From JADJOY01 sp016713535 [NCBI: Deltaproteobacteria bacterium] (lineage in GTDB: Bacteria > JADJOY01): a DNA stretch of 64,000 nucleotides. The translations under genes were made by a program, and so were the position numbers. Of the stretch, positions 9,339 to 20,358 are shown piece by piece. Each line of letters starts with the position of its first letter. Within the stretch, counting starts at the first letter, position 1. The stretch is taken from the NCBI GenBank assembly GCA_016713535.1, contig JADJOY010000003.1, forward strand, positions 248,001-312,000, in the 5' to 3' direction. A model generated the notes under the pieces. The model saw only the letters and a list, made by a program, of their open reading frames with translations. It did no database searches and was not told the DNA's origin.

Positions 9339-10526
9339 TCAGCTGGCCGGCAGCGCGACCGTCGGCAGGCGGACCTCGGCGACCCCTTCGGCCATCACCT
9401 CGTCGCGCTGGTTCTTCATCACGACCTCGAGGGTGGCGAGCGGCTGGCCGGTGGGAGGGTCCGTGCCGAGGGCGGTGACGGTGGCATCGATGAGGGTCAC
9501 GTCACCCGATAGCGCAGGCGCCTTGTAGGCGAGCTTGGCGTGCACCACGTCACCCCACTCGCCCACCCAGTTGCCGAGGTAGTCGAGGATCCACGACCCC
9601 ATCGACGCGCCGTAGCCGTACGCGCGCGGCATGCCGATGCGCTGCGCGAAGCGGTCGTTCACGTGTCCGCGCGAGGGACCGTGGTAGAGGCCGTCGGTCT
9701 GGGTCGGGTCGATCTTGGCTTTCTCGACGTCACGGTCCATCTCGGTGAGCCAGCCCGCCTGGCGTAGCGACGTCGGGCCGGGGTCGATGCGGAACGCCCC
9801 CCACAGGTTCTGCAGGAACGCCCGCCATTCGCTGGTGAAGCTCGCGATCGAGTGCGGCCCGATCACGCGCTGCGGCAGCCGCTCGCCGACCGTCACGTCG
9901 ACGCGGCGCAGGTGGCCGAGGTCGAGGAAGGTCCGGTAGTAGGCGAGCTTGCGCGCCTCGATCGCGGCGAGCTCGTCGTCGCTCCACTCGGGCGCCTCGG
10001 CCGCGGCGGCGGCGTTCGCCGCGGCCGCGCGGCGCTTCTGCGCCTCGTCGGCGAGGTAGCGGATGGACGTCGAGCGCTGCTTGGCGACCACCTGGCCACG
10101 GTGGTTGATGTAGGTGGTGTCGCCCCGCGCGAACATCGTCGGTCCTGCGAAGCGGGTCTCGCGGACCTTGTAGTCGAACAGCATGCGGTCGCGGGTGATG
10201 CGGTCACCGGGCTCGATGCGCAGCCCGAAGAACCACCACTCGTCGCCGCCGAACAGCATGTGCGAGCCGGGGATGCTGCCCTGGATCGAAGGCGCCGCGC
10301 CGTGGCTGTCGTCGGTGCACACCGCGAACGACTGCGGCGCCACGAGCTTCCCGAAGCGGCTGTCGCGGGCGCAGTCCTCGTCGAAGTAGAGCGGGTTCGG
10401 GTTCTGCATGCCCTGCGACCAGCGCCGCACGTCGTTGACGTGGATCGGGTCGCGCAGGGTCCGTCCGCCGAGCGGGACACCCACCCATCGGTCGACGTCG
10501 CTGGTGTCGAAGACGATCGTGCTCAT
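9339..10526 (-). CDS. FAS1-like dehydratase / MaoC double hot-dog protein
   Basis: 395 residues. The N-terminal half is a FAS1-like dehydratase region (NPNPLYFDEDCARDSRFG) and the C-terminal half a MaoC-like region (YGYGASMGSWILDYL), linked by an Ala-rich charged stretch near residues 165-185. Such double hot-dog proteins hydrate enoyl-CoA esters, often bulky ones. It ends 8 bases before the acyl-CoA synthetase start, consistent with cotranscription. A clear D-x4-H motif is not obvious in the C-terminal half, so catalytic competence is less certain. Confidence 0.75.
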   Translation of the reverse strand: MSTIVFDTSDVDRWVGVPLGGRTLRDPIHVNDVRRWSQGMQNPNPLYFDEDCARDSRFGKLVAPQSFAVCTDDSHGAAPSIQGSIPGSHMLFGGDEWWFFGLRIEPGDRITRDRMLFDYKVRETRFAGPTMFARGDTTYINHRGQVVAKQRSTSIRYLADEAQKRRAAAANAAAAAEAPEWSDDELAAIEARKLAYYRTFLDLGHLRRVDVTVGERLPQRVIGPHSIASFTSEWRAFLQNLWGAFRIDPGPTSLRQAGWLTEMDRDVEKAKIDPTQTDGLYHGPSRGHVNDRFAQRIGMPRAYGYGASMGSWILDYLGNWVGEWGDVVHAKLAYKAPALSGDVTLIDATVTALGTDPPTGQPLATLEVVMKNQRDEVMAEGVAEVRLPTVALPAS

Positions 10527-10539
10527 CGGTCTTCTCGGC

Positions 10540-11683
10540 TCACCGGCCCGCGTTGGGGTCGTGCGGCAGCTTGAACGCGCGGATCATGTTGCCGGCGCAG
10601 ATCAGTTCGACCTCCTCCTTGGGGACGCCCTGGAACATCTCGCCCGCGACCTTGCGGCTGTACGGCCAGTCGTTGCCGTGGTGGGGGAAGTCCGTGGACC
10701 AGGCCATGTTGCGCACGCCGATCTCGTAGCGGTTGGCGATGCCGTGGCGGTCCGTGAGGAAGGTGCAGATGAAGTGCTCGTGGAAGTAGTCGCTCGGCAG
10801 GCGCTTGATGGTGACGCCGGTGTGGGCGCGGTTGCGCCAGTAGAAGTTGTCGAGCTGCTCGAGCGCGACCGGGATCCAGCCCACGTCGACCTCGACGCCG
10901 AGCACGGTGAGCTTCGGGAAGCGGTCGAACACGCCGCTCATGATGAGGTCGCACATCGAGGGCGGGAACTGCATCATGCCGGCGAGCGCCATGCGCGCGA
11001 TTGCCGATGGCCCGTCGAGCCCGACCACGGGCGCGCGCTTGCGGCGGATGTTGACGTGGATCGCGATCGGCATGTCCATCCTCCTGCGCCGCCGCGAAGA
11101 ACTCGTCGTCCGCGGCGCACAGGTCGTCCTCGCCACCCGGCCAGGCGGAGATGATGACGCCGCACATGCCCTTTTCCTTGCCGCGCCTCATCTCGGCGAT
11201 CGCCGCGTCGACGCCGATGTTCGGCATCTGGCAGAGCGCGAAGAGCCGCTCGCGATCGGCGGCGCAGAACTCGTCGTGGATCCAGTTGTTGTAGGCCTGG
11301 ACTCCGGCGAGGTGGTACTCGGGGTCCGGGTCGGCCATGAAGCTCCACATGGTGCGCTGGCTCGGGTACATGAACTCGGCGTCGACGCCGTCGATGTCCA
11401 TGTCCGCGAGCCGTGCCTTGCCGTCGAAGCACGACGCGCGGATCGTCTCGTACGTGTAGCCGGTCCACTTGATCTCGTCGTAGCTGCGGCCCGGCGTGGT
11501 CACCAGGCCGATCGTCATGGGCGGGGTGTCGGGGCGGAACAGCCAGGCGTCGCCGCCGTCGGGGTCCTTGACCAGCTTCGGCGCCCGCTCGTGGAACTTC
11601 TTGGGCAGGTAGGTGGTCCAGATGTGCTTGGGCTCGAGGGTGTGGCTGTCGGCGTCGATCAACCGGTAGTTGCGCATTCCCAT
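10540..11683 (-). CDS. Amidohydrolase family (COG2159-like), frameshifted
   Basis: Reads as an amidohydrolase-2 TIM barrel of about 380 residues, beginning MGMRNYRLIDADSHTLEP (the D-x-D-x-H variant of the metal motif) and ending with the STDFPHHGNDWP region. The frame breaks near 11083: the upstream part ends FFAAAQE and the downstream part resumes MDMPIAIHVN. Removing one G from GGAGG restores a 381-codon gene. Members of this group hydrolyse or decarboxylate cyclic and aromatic acids. As first gene of the operon it may produce the acid that the CoA ligase and CoA-transferase then activate. Confidence 0.75.
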
Positions 11684-11762
11684 CCTCGCTGCTGGCCGGT
11701 CCGAGACCGCGCGGGCAGGCCGTCGCGCGGTCCGGACACCGGCGTCCCCGCCGGCCCAGCTC

Positions 11763-11785
11763 GTTTTTGACGATTCGTCAAAAAC
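11763..11785. promoter_or_regulatory. Perfect 23-bp palindrome, candidate TetR-type operator
   Basis: GTTTTTGACGA-T-TCGTCAAAAAC is a perfect inverted repeat lying 80 bp upstream of the first gene of the 11683-417 operon, in an otherwise extremely GC-rich gap. Size and symmetry suit a TetR-family repressor dimer. A degenerate copy lies at 38818-38838. No TetR gene is in the window. Confidence 0.6.
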
Positions 11786-11825
11786 TTACGCTAGCCCGGG
11801 AAAAAGAGCAAATTGAATGGAAGCG

Positions 11826-12135
11826 AGGGGCCGCGACGCCACGAGCGGACCGAGCGCGGTGCGTGTCGCAGCGAGCCTGTGAAGGAATCGAGCGCGAGCG
11901 AGACACCGCGGGGGACGGAGCCCCCCGCGCTACGAGAGCCATCGTAGCGACGGGGATTCCATCCCCGGTCGCCGGGCCGACGCGGGTTCCGTGAGCGAGC
12001 CCGATGGATCGATTCACAGCCGCAGCGCGACGCCACGAGCGCAGCGAGTGACTCGGGGGTGGGACCCGCGCGAGAGATCGGGCGGCCACAGGGGCCGCCC
12101 CTACCGCGCGGGCGGGGGGCTGGAACAGCCCCCCG

Positions 12136-12136
<1 letters not shown>
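11826..12136. repeat. Cluster of palindromic REP-like elements
   Basis: The gap holds at least four GC-rich hairpins (11908-11928, 11947-11972, 12080-12100, 12112-12136). It also holds a 40-bp unit at 12024-12063 that recurs with two mismatches at 27271-27310. Several hairpins end in GCGCTACG or CCTAC, a mark shared with repeats elsewhere in the window. No convincing gene is present. Confidence 0.75.
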
Positions 12137-13941
<1,805 letters not shown>

Positions 13942-14582
13942 GGCTTCCCCGTGGGGCGCCGGCCGCGGGGTCGGGGTCGGGGCCGGCGCCGGACGACCTC
14001 GCAGCGTAGCAACAACCGTTCCCGCGAACCCGCCCGGGGGGTGCGCGCGCTCCGGAGAGCCGAGATCCGCCTGGTTGCGCGTCAAGCCCCCAAGAGAGCG
14101 GGACCGCGCGGGCCGCTCGGGCGACGCGGGGGCGTCTCGACCTCGATACGGATATCGGCGATCACGGTCACCACCCGTGGTGCATTCGCCACCGGCCGGC
14201 CGAAACGGCGGTGCCGTGCGTCACGAGGAGGGGGCAGGATCCACCGTGTCGTCCATGGCCCCACGCCTCCACGTTCGAGGTTGCGTTTCGCGGTCCTCGA
14301 CGCCGCTCTTCGACGATCGGCTCCAGGGGATCGAGAGCAGGAGGTCGATCCATGCCTCGCAGTAGCCTCCCCCATCGTGGACCATGCGCGCGCGGAGGGG
14401 GCTCCCCTTCCGGACACGCCGACGAGCGTCGGTACGCTGCGTCAGCCGTGAGGGAGTGCGAGCGATCGATGCCAAGCCCCGCCTTCGCTACTCACCCGAG
14501 CCGCGAGCGCGGTCCTGAGCGAACGGGAGCCCGCCCCCGAGACCGGCCCCCGACTGCAGTCGGTCACGACCGCGAGGAGGCG
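13942..14582. other. Non-coding stretch, nothing recognised
   Basis: About 640 bases upstream of the acyl-CoA synthetase and downstream of the repeat protein. Short open frames exist on both strands, but their composition is Arg/Ser/Pro-rich as expected for shadows in GC-rich DNA. No RNA gene, clear promoter or long repeat was recognised. Confidence 0.4.
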
Positions 14583-15455
14583 TCAGAGCTCCTGGAACAG
14601 GCCCCCTGCACGCCAGTCGTAGATCCCGGTCGCCGAGCGCTCGTTGCCACCGCTCACCGACGAGTAATCGCCACTTGCGGCGTTCACACCCCCGCCGCTC
14701 ACGGAGGAGTGACCCCCGCTGGCGGTGTTGGCATACCCGCCGCTCACCGAGGAATTGTATCCGCTCGCGGTGTTGTACGCGCCGCCACTCACCGAGGTGT
14801 TGCTGTAGCTTGCGGTGTTGAACGAGCCGCCGCTCACCCAGGAGTAGTATCCGCTTGCGGTATTGTACCAGCCGCCGCTCACCGAGGAGTAGTTGCCGCT
14901 CGCGGTGTTGTTCGCCCCGCCGCTCACCGTCGAGTACGAGTTCGAGTACGGGTTCTCCGGCGTCGCACTGGTCGCGACGTTGGTGGTCCCCCCCGCCACC
15001 GTCGTGAAGTTGGTCTGCGCCTGGTTGTCCCAGCCCCCCAGCACCATCGACGAGCCGCCGATCGCCTGCCCGTACTGGCCGCCCGTCACGTTCGAGAACG
15101 GACCCGTCGCCCGGTTGAGCCGGCCCCCCAGCACGTTCGCGTTGGGGGCCGCGATCGCGTTCTGGTAACCGGTCACCACGCCCCCGGAGCTCGTGTAGCT
15201 GTGCTCGTCGCCCACCACCAGGTTATGCGAGCCGGTCTTCGCCGTCGGGAACCCCGGCTCGGTGTTGGCCGGGTTGTAGCCGATGATCAGGTTCCCCAGA
15301 CCGTTCACCGTCGTGCTCGAGCCGGTACCGTTGGTGATCTGGACGTTGCAGCCGTCGATCTTGAGCGTGTTGCCCACGATATTCATGGTGCACGCCGCCC
15401 ATGCGGGCAGCGACGGCAGCACGAGCGCGAGGATGGCGAAAGCGATCGTCTTCAT
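14583..15455 (-). CDS. Secreted protein with seven 15-residue SVSGGxxNTASGxxS repeats
   Basis: 290 residues with a clear Sec signal (MKTIAFAILALVLPSLPAWAA). After a CTMNIVGNTLKIDGCNVQI segment with two Cys comes a region of left-handed-helix character, then seven tandem repeats of the type SVSGGWYNTASGYYS encoded by 45-bp DNA units (about 14620-14940). The pattern resembles YadA-type trimeric-autotransporter heads (NTASG...S.A.G). However, the protein ends at LFQEL without a stalk or membrane anchor. It may be a released or surface-attached fibre. Repeat number could vary by slippage. Function is unknown. Confidence 0.75.
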   Translation of the reverse strand: MKTIAFAILALVLPSLPAWAACTMNIVGNTLKIDGCNVQITNGTGSSTTVNGLGNLIIGYNPANTEPGFPTAKTGSHNLVVGDEHSYTSSGGVVTGYQNAIAAPNANVLGGRLNRATGPFSNVTGGQYGQAIGGSSMVLGGWDNQAQTNFTTVAGGTTNVATSATPENPYSNSYSTVSGGANNTASGNYSSVSGGWYNTASGYYSWVSGGSFNTASYSNTSVSGGAYNTASGYNSSVSGGYANTASGGHSSVSGGGVNAASGDYSSVSGGNERSATGIYDWRAGGLFQEL

Positions 15456-15824
15456 GGGGTCGGTCCTCCGGATTGCCGGGCAGGAACAACCCTGCCACCG
15501 GAGGGATGATAGGGGCGCGCGTCCCGATCACGCAACGAGGCCGCGGTCCCCGCGGGCGAGCGAGCCCCGAGCCGCGCCGAGCGCATCGATCGGCGAGGGC
15601 CCCCCGCCGGTCCCCGGCGTCGCCGTTGCCCGCGACGTCCTCGAATCGTACCTCGAGCGTCAGCCCGCCGTGAGCCCCACTCGGTCCGCCCACGGGCTCG
15701 CGAACCTCCACGCCTCGTCGGCCAGCAACCGGGCACGCGCTTCGCGCCAGCGCGTCAACGAGGCACCGAACGAGGCGGCGAGGCGGCACGCATCGTCGGC
15801 ATTGTCCTGCGCCGAATGCTCGAC
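15456..15824. other. Intergenic stretch, no gene recognised
   Basis: About 370 bases between the TlpA-like gene and the repeat protein, presumably holding the promoter of the latter. Open frames here look like shadows. No distinct promoter could be picked out. Confidence 0.35.
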
Positions 15825-16685
15825 CTAGGTCATTCCGGAGCGATCGAGCGACTCGCGCACGCGCTCGTGCAGCGCCGAGGTCCCGGGCGCGCCACCCAGG
15901 GACGACAGCTCGATCGTGCAGGTGCGGTCGAAGCGCGTGAACGCCATGAAGGCGCGCGACCGGCGCAGCCCGCGCACCGCGATGAAGCCCGGGTAGCAGT
16001 AGCCGTGGTCTCGCCGCGCGGCCTGGCTCGGCACCAGGTCGAGCGCGGTCACGGCGCCGTCCAGCGCCACGGCGACCTCCGTGCTGAAGGGGCCGTCAGC
16101 TTCTCCGGTCTCGGCGCCGCGCTCGGCGTCGAAGCCGGCCATCGCGTGGAGCAACACGCCGTCGGGGCCGATCAGGTAGCTCGACGGCATGGCGGTCACG
16201 TCGAAGGCCTCCGCGGTCTTGCCGGCGGGATCGTAGGCGACCACGAACCGGCTCGGGTGGCGGGCCAGGAACCGGTCCGCGGCCTCGCGGTCCTTGTCGA
16301 GGTCGATCGCGACGATCACGAGGCCTCGGCTGGCGTACCGATCGTGGAGCTCGCGCATCCACGGGAACGACTGCTGGCACGGACCACACCACGACGCCCA
16401 GAAGTCCACGTAGACGACCTTGCCGTGGAGCGCGTCGAGCGAAACGGTGCCGCTCTTGCCGGGCAGGGAGAACGCCGGGGCGAGTTTGGCGCTCGGGTCG
16501 GTGTCGCCGCTGGCACCGGCGGGAAGCGCGGCGGGCGCGGTGAGCGCGAGCAGCGCGGCGAGGGCCGGGAGTCCGATCCGTTTGGTCCCCGTGGGTCCTT
16601 TCGGGGCTCGTGGCGCTTGCGGGGCGCCGTACCTCGCTGCGTTGGGCGCAGCGAGGAGCGTCGCTATTCGACCGTGGACCGGCAT
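15825..16685 (-). CDS. TlpA/ResA-like thiol-disulfide oxidoreductase
   Basis: About 286 residues. A hydrophobic export signal (LPALAALLALTAPAALPAGA) is followed by a thioredoxin fold with active site WCGPC in VDFWASWCGPCQQSFPWM, and the cis-Pro loop TAMPSSYLIGPDG. The family reduces disulfides or delivers reductant in the periplasm, often for cytochrome c maturation. The ATG at 16685 gives a long n-region of nearly 40 residues, so the true start may be later at a non-ATG codon. After the thioredoxin fold about 100 residues continue that match nothing I recognise, with two further Cys (GYCYPGF, RTCTIEL). Confidence 0.75.
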   Translation of the reverse strand: MPVHGRIATLLAAPNAARYGAPQAPRAPKGPTGTKRIGLPALAALLALTAPAALPAGASGDTDPSAKLAPAFSLPGKSGTVSLDALHGKVVYVDFWASWCGPCQQSFPWMRELHDRYASRGLVIVAIDLDKDREAADRFLARHPSRFVVAYDPAGKTAEAFDVTAMPSSYLIGPDGVLLHAMAGFDAERGAETGEADGPFSTEVAVALDGAVTALDLVPSQAARRDHGYCYPGFIAVRGLRRSRAFMAFTRFDRTCTIELSSLGGAPGTSALHERVRESLDRSGMT

Positions 16686-16853
16686 TCGAACATCCGTTGG
16701 AGCGGAGGCGGTGGGCGTCGGTCGTTCGTCGCATGCGCCTGCGCTGCGCCACCGGCACCCCAGGGTGCGTTGCGCGAGCCGTGGCGGGTCGCCACAATCG
16801 GTGCTGGCGCCGCGCCGAGCGCATCGGCCACGATCACCACCGGAGAGAGCCCG

Positions 16854-17315
16854 ATGGCCCCGAGAGCCGACTTCGACGTCGCAGCCGCCCACCGCTACTT
16901 CGCGGCGGCCTGCTTCAACGCAACGTGGGATCTGATCGAGAAGGAGGACCGCACGCCGGCCGACGACCAACGCATGATCTCGCTCGCGCTGGCATCGATG
17001 TACCACTGGAGCGAGCGACCGGACTGCGGCGCGACCGAGCGCTCGGTCGGCTACTGGCAGGTGTCACGGGTTCACGCGCTCGTCGGGCTCGCCGGCGAGG
17101 CGCGCCGCTATGGCGAGATCTGCCGTGAGGTGAGCGGCGACCTCGCGCCCTTCTACCGGGGCTACGCCCACGAGGCGCTGGCGCGGGCCGCTCGCCTGGC
17201 GGGCGATACCGCCGCGGCCGCGGAGCACCTCGCGAAGGCCCGCGCACTGGCCAGCGGGATCACCGACGACGGCGAGCGCGAGCTCCTGGTCGCGGATCTG
17301 GCGACGCTGGGCTGA
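16854..17315 (+). CDS. Small helical protein of unknown function
   Basis: 153 residues from an ATG with a good Shine-Dalgarno (GGAGAG). It is all-helical and Ala-rich, with paired-helix TPR-like segments (YFAAACFNATWDLIEKEDRT; YAHEALARAARLAGDTAAAAEHLAKARALA). No signal peptide or catalytic motif is seen. It is transcribed divergently from the TlpA-like gene. It could be a small TPR-type scaffold, but no function can be assigned. Confidence 0.7.
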   Translation: MAPRADFDVAAAHRYFAAACFNATWDLIEKEDRTPADDQRMISLALASMYHWSERPDCGATERSVGYWQVSRVHALVGLAGEARRYGEICREVSGDLAPFYRGYAHEALARAARLAGDTAAAAEHLAKARALASGITDDGERELLVADLATLG

Positions 17316-17387
17316 GCGCGGCCTCATCTCCGCCCCGACAGCGGAAAAAAGGCCAAAAATGGGCCGCATCCTGCGTGGATGTAAGTG

Positions 17388-17456
17388 TGGAGTGACAGAA
17401 ATCGATGGCGGAATGCGTGAAATTTCAATGGCGACTTAGCGAAAATTCTGCAAGCG
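17388..17456. repeat. Three 23-bp iterons in an AT-rich convergent gap
   Basis: On the minus strand three contiguous 23-base units begin CGCTTGCAG, CGCCATTGAAA and CGCCATCGAT. The last carries GTCAC at positions 15-19. The same unit, with the same period, recurs at 56078-56158. The gap is much more AT-rich than its surroundings and lies between two convergent genes (17315 and 17562). Confidence 0.55.
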
Positions 17457-17561
17457 TAAGCTTACGGCTCGCCCGCGCCGCGGCTCAGCCCCGAACGGCT
17501 TCCGCCGCGCCGCATCGAGCCGAGTGACGCTGCCGGCTCGCGGGTGCTGGGGCTCGGCCCG

Positions 17562-18443
17562 TCATCGATCGAGATCGGCGAGGAACTCGCGGACGGCGCC
17601 GGTGAACGCGTCGTTGCGGTCGCCCGCCACCATGTGGCCGGCACCGGCGATGTCGACGTATTTCGCGTGCGGGGCGAGCTCCAGGAAGTGGCGTGCGCCT
17701 TCCTCGCTCACGATCTCGCTCATCCGTCCGCGCACCAGCAGCGCCGGCAGCCGTAGCCTGCGCGCGGCGTCGTCGAGCATCTCGACCTTGTCGATCACGC
17801 GCGGCCGGCGCATGCCGTCGATGAAGCGCGGGTCCCAGTGCCAGCGCCAGCGGCCGTCGGCGCCGTGGCGCAGGTTCTTGCGGAGCCCCTCGATGTCCTT
17901 GCGGCGAGGGCGGTGGGGCAGGTAGGCAGCGATCAGGTCGGCCGCCTCCTCGAGGCTCGCGAAGCCGTCGGGGGCAGCGCGCATGAAGGCGACGATCTTC
18001 TCGACGCCGCCCGCCTCGCTGCGGGTCGCGATGTCGACCAGCACCAGCGCCCGAGCGATCGGCGGCGCGATGGTGGCGGCCGCATAGAGGGACGAAAGCC
18101 CGCCCAGCGAGGCGCCCACCAGCACCGGAGGCGTGCCGAGCTGGCGCGCCAGCGCGGCGACGTCGTCGACGAACGCGTCGAGCGAGTAGTCGCCGTCTTC
18201 GGGCCAGGAGCTCTCGCCGTGGCCGCGCAGGTCGACGCTCACCACGAAGTAGCCGTCGGCCGCGAGCGCGCGCCCGGTGCCGCTCCACGCGTGACGGGTC
18301 TGCCCGCCGCCGTGGAGCAGCACCACCGGGGGCGCCTCCGCGCGCCCCCAGGTGTCGGCGGCGAGCTCGACGGCGGACGAGACGCGGTAGCGGCGGTGGT
18401 GGACGTGGGGCTTCGAGGCCCCCGTCCCGGTCCCACCCGTCAT
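17562..18443 (-). CDS. Alpha/beta hydrolase
   Basis: 293 residues of the epoxide hydrolase/esterase type. It has the oxyanion loop LLHGGGQTRHAW, the VDLRGHGES strand, the nucleophile elbow GASLGG with Ser, and the catalytic His in GAGHMVAGDRND. It overlaps the ABC binding-protein gene by four bases, so it is the last gene of the importer operon and may act on the imported compound. Substrate unknown. Confidence 0.85.
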   Translation of the reverse strand: MTGGTGTGASKPHVHHRRYRVSSAVELAADTWGRAEAPPVVLLHGGGQTRHAWSGTGRALAADGYFVVSVDLRGHGESSWPEDGDYSLDAFVDDVAALARQLGTPPVLVGASLGGLSSLYAAATIAPPIARALVLVDIATRSEAGGVEKIVAFMRAAPDGFASLEEAADLIAAYLPHRPRRKDIEGLRKNLRHGADGRWRWHWDPRFIDGMRRPRVIDKVEMLDDAARRLRLPALLVRGRMSEIVSEEGARHFLELAPHAKYVDIAGAGHMVAGDRNDAFTGAVREFLADLDR

Positions 18444-19558
18444 CGCGATTTCACGGCCGTCCAGGCCTCGTCGTAGAGGCGATCGGCCTCGCCCACGTCA
18501 CGCAGCGACTGCATCGTGGCGAGGGTCTCGGGCGACGGGTAGAGGATCGGGTTCTTGGCGTCGGCGGGATCGATGAACGGCAGCGACGCCTTGTTGGGGG
18601 TCGCGAACTTGTTGAAGTTCGAGAGCCGCGCTCCGACCTGCGCATCCAGGAGGAAGTCGATGAACTGGTGCGCCGCCTTGGCGTTGGGCGCCTTGCCGGT
18701 GACCGCGATGGTGTCGGTCCAGATCATCGAACCCTCGCGCGGGATCACGTAGTCGAGGCGATGCTTCTTGTCCTCTTCGATGGCCCGGAAGGCGTCGCCG
18801 TTCCACACGATGCCGAGGTCCGCGCTACCGCCCGCGATCTTGTTCTTGGCGCCGACGCCACCCTCGAAGCCGAGCGCCTTCTTGCTGCGCTTGGCGGCGA
18901 TGATCGCGTCGCTGGCGGCCTTGATCTCCTCGGGCTTGACGGTGTTCACGTCGAAACCCTTGTAGCGCAGCGCGACGCCGATCATGTCGCGCATCTCGTC
19001 GAGCAGCAGGAACCGGCCCTTCTGCATCGCCGGATCGAAGATCGCACCCCAGGTGGGCTGGAAGTCCGGGAGCTTGGCCTTGTTGTAGAGGACCCCGACG
19101 GTACCCCACTGGTACGCCACCGAGTACTCGTTGCCGGGGTCGACGTCGAGCTTCTGGAAGCGTTCGTCGAGGTTGGCGAGGTTGGGGAGCTGGGCATGAT
19201 CGAGCTTGGCCAGCAGCCCGAGCCGCGCCATCTGCGGTACCGCGCGGTCCGTCACCACCACCAGGTCGTACTGCGCCGCGCCGCCGCCGTGCTGCAGCTT
19301 GGCGATCATGTCCTCGGTGGACTCGTAATAGGATTCGTTGACCTTGACCCCGGTCTTGGCCTTGAACTCGGCCAGGATCTTGGGATCCATGTATTCGGCG
19401 AAGTTGTAGAAGTTGAGCTCGCCCTTGCTCTTGTCTTCGGCGGCCCGCGCTGGCGCGAGCGCCGTGAGCGAGGCGCCGAGGGTCAGCGTGGCGAGGACGA
19501 ACGTGGCGATGGTGGCGCGCGGCGCGACGCGGCCGCGGCGAGCGAGTGCTTCCTTCAT
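18440..19558 (-). CDS. Polyamine-type ABC transporter substrate-binding protein
   Basis: 372 residues with a long Sec signal ending ALAPARAAED. The mature part begins GELNFYNFAEYMDPKIL, typical of PotD/PotF-like binding proteins, and contains YDLVVVTD, the YQWGTVGVLYNK hinge and GSMIWTDTIAV. It binds a cationic or related small solute in the periplasm and hands it to the two permeases encoded immediately upstream. It overlaps both neighbours by four bases. Ligand identity (spermidine, putrescine or something else) cannot be read from the residues. Confidence 0.88.
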   Translation of the reverse strand: MKEALARRGRVAPRATIATFVLATLTLGASLTALAPARAAEDKSKGELNFYNFAEYMDPKILAEFKAKTGVKVNESYYESTEDMIAKLQHGGGAAQYDLVVVTDRAVPQMARLGLLAKLDHAQLPNLANLDERFQKLDVDPGNEYSVAYQWGTVGVLYNKAKLPDFQPTWGAIFDPAMQKGRFLLLDEMRDMIGVALRYKGFDVNTVKPEEIKAASDAIIAAKRSKKALGFEGGVGAKNKIAGGSADLGIVWNGDAFRAIEEDKKHRLDYVIPREGSMIWTDTIAVTGKAPNAKAAHQFIDFLLDAQVGARLSNFNKFATPNKASLPFIDPADAKNPILYPSPETLATMQSLRDVGEADRLYDEAWTAVKSR

Positions 19559-20358
19559 CGTTTCCCCCTGTCGGATCCGAGCACCAAGAGCGCGGTGACG
19601 ACCACGATGAGCGTCGAGAGCGCATGGATCTCCGGGCTCAAGCCCCGGCGCATCGACGAATAGATGTAGATCGGCAACGTGTCCGATTTAGGACCGGCCG
19701 TGAAGAAGCTGATGACGAAATCGTCGAGCGAGAGCGTGAACGCGAGCACCGCTCCGGCCGCGATCGCGGGAGTGATGAGCGGCAGCGTCACGCGCCGGAA
19801 CGCCTGGCGGGGTGTCGCGTTGAGGTCGTGCGCGGCCTCGCTCAGCGTCTCGCCGAGCACCACCAGCCGGCTCCGCACCACCAGCGCCACGAACGAGATC
19901 TGGAACGTGACGTGGCCGAGGACCATGGTGAGCAGCCCCGGCTGGAACACGTCGGAGAGTGTCCGCGCGAACCTGAACGCGATCACCAGCGCCGCGGCGA
20001 ACACGATGTCGGGCGTCACGATCGGCAGGTCGACCACGACGTCGAGGATCGGCCGGAGCCAGCGCGGCTGCGGGTAGCGCACCAGCGCGATCGCGAGCGC
20101 GGTGCCGAGGGCGCTGGCGATCGCCGTCGAGGTGCCCGCGAGGATGAAGGTGTTCAGGGCGGCGTTGCGGATGCCTTCGTTGTGGAACAGGCTCGCGTAC
20201 CAGCGCGCCGAAAAACCCTCCCACTCGAGGCCGACCTTGGCGCTGTTGAACGAGTACACCGCCACCGCCACCAGCGGCAGCCACAGGATCGCGTAGGCGA
20301 GCGCCGTGAGCGTGTGCCCGGCGACGCGAGTCAGGTGGAGCTGGCGGCGCGCGCTCAT
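19555..20358 (-). CDS. ABC transporter permease, PotC type
   Basis: 267 residues with about six membrane spans. The coupling-helix EAA motif appears as LSEAAHDLNATPRQAFRRVTLPLITPAI. It opens with the AYAILWLPLVAVAVYSFN segment seen in PotC-like subunits. It forms the inner-membrane channel with the permease encoded just upstream. Starts and stops overlap by four bases on both sides, consistent with strict cotranslation. Confidence 0.88.
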   Translation of the reverse strand: MSARRQLHLTRVAGHTLTALAYAILWLPLVAVAVYSFNSAKVGLEWEGFSARWYASLFHNEGIRNAALNTFILAGTSTAIASALGTALAIALVRYPQPRWLRPILDVVVDLPIVTPDIVFAAALVIAFRFARTLSDVFQPGLLTMVLGHVTFQISFVALVVRSRLVVLGETLSEAAHDLNATPRQAFRRVTLPLITPAIAAGAVLAFTLSLDDFVISFFTAGPKSDTLPIYIYSSMRRGLSPEIHALSTLIVVVTALLVLGSDRGKR

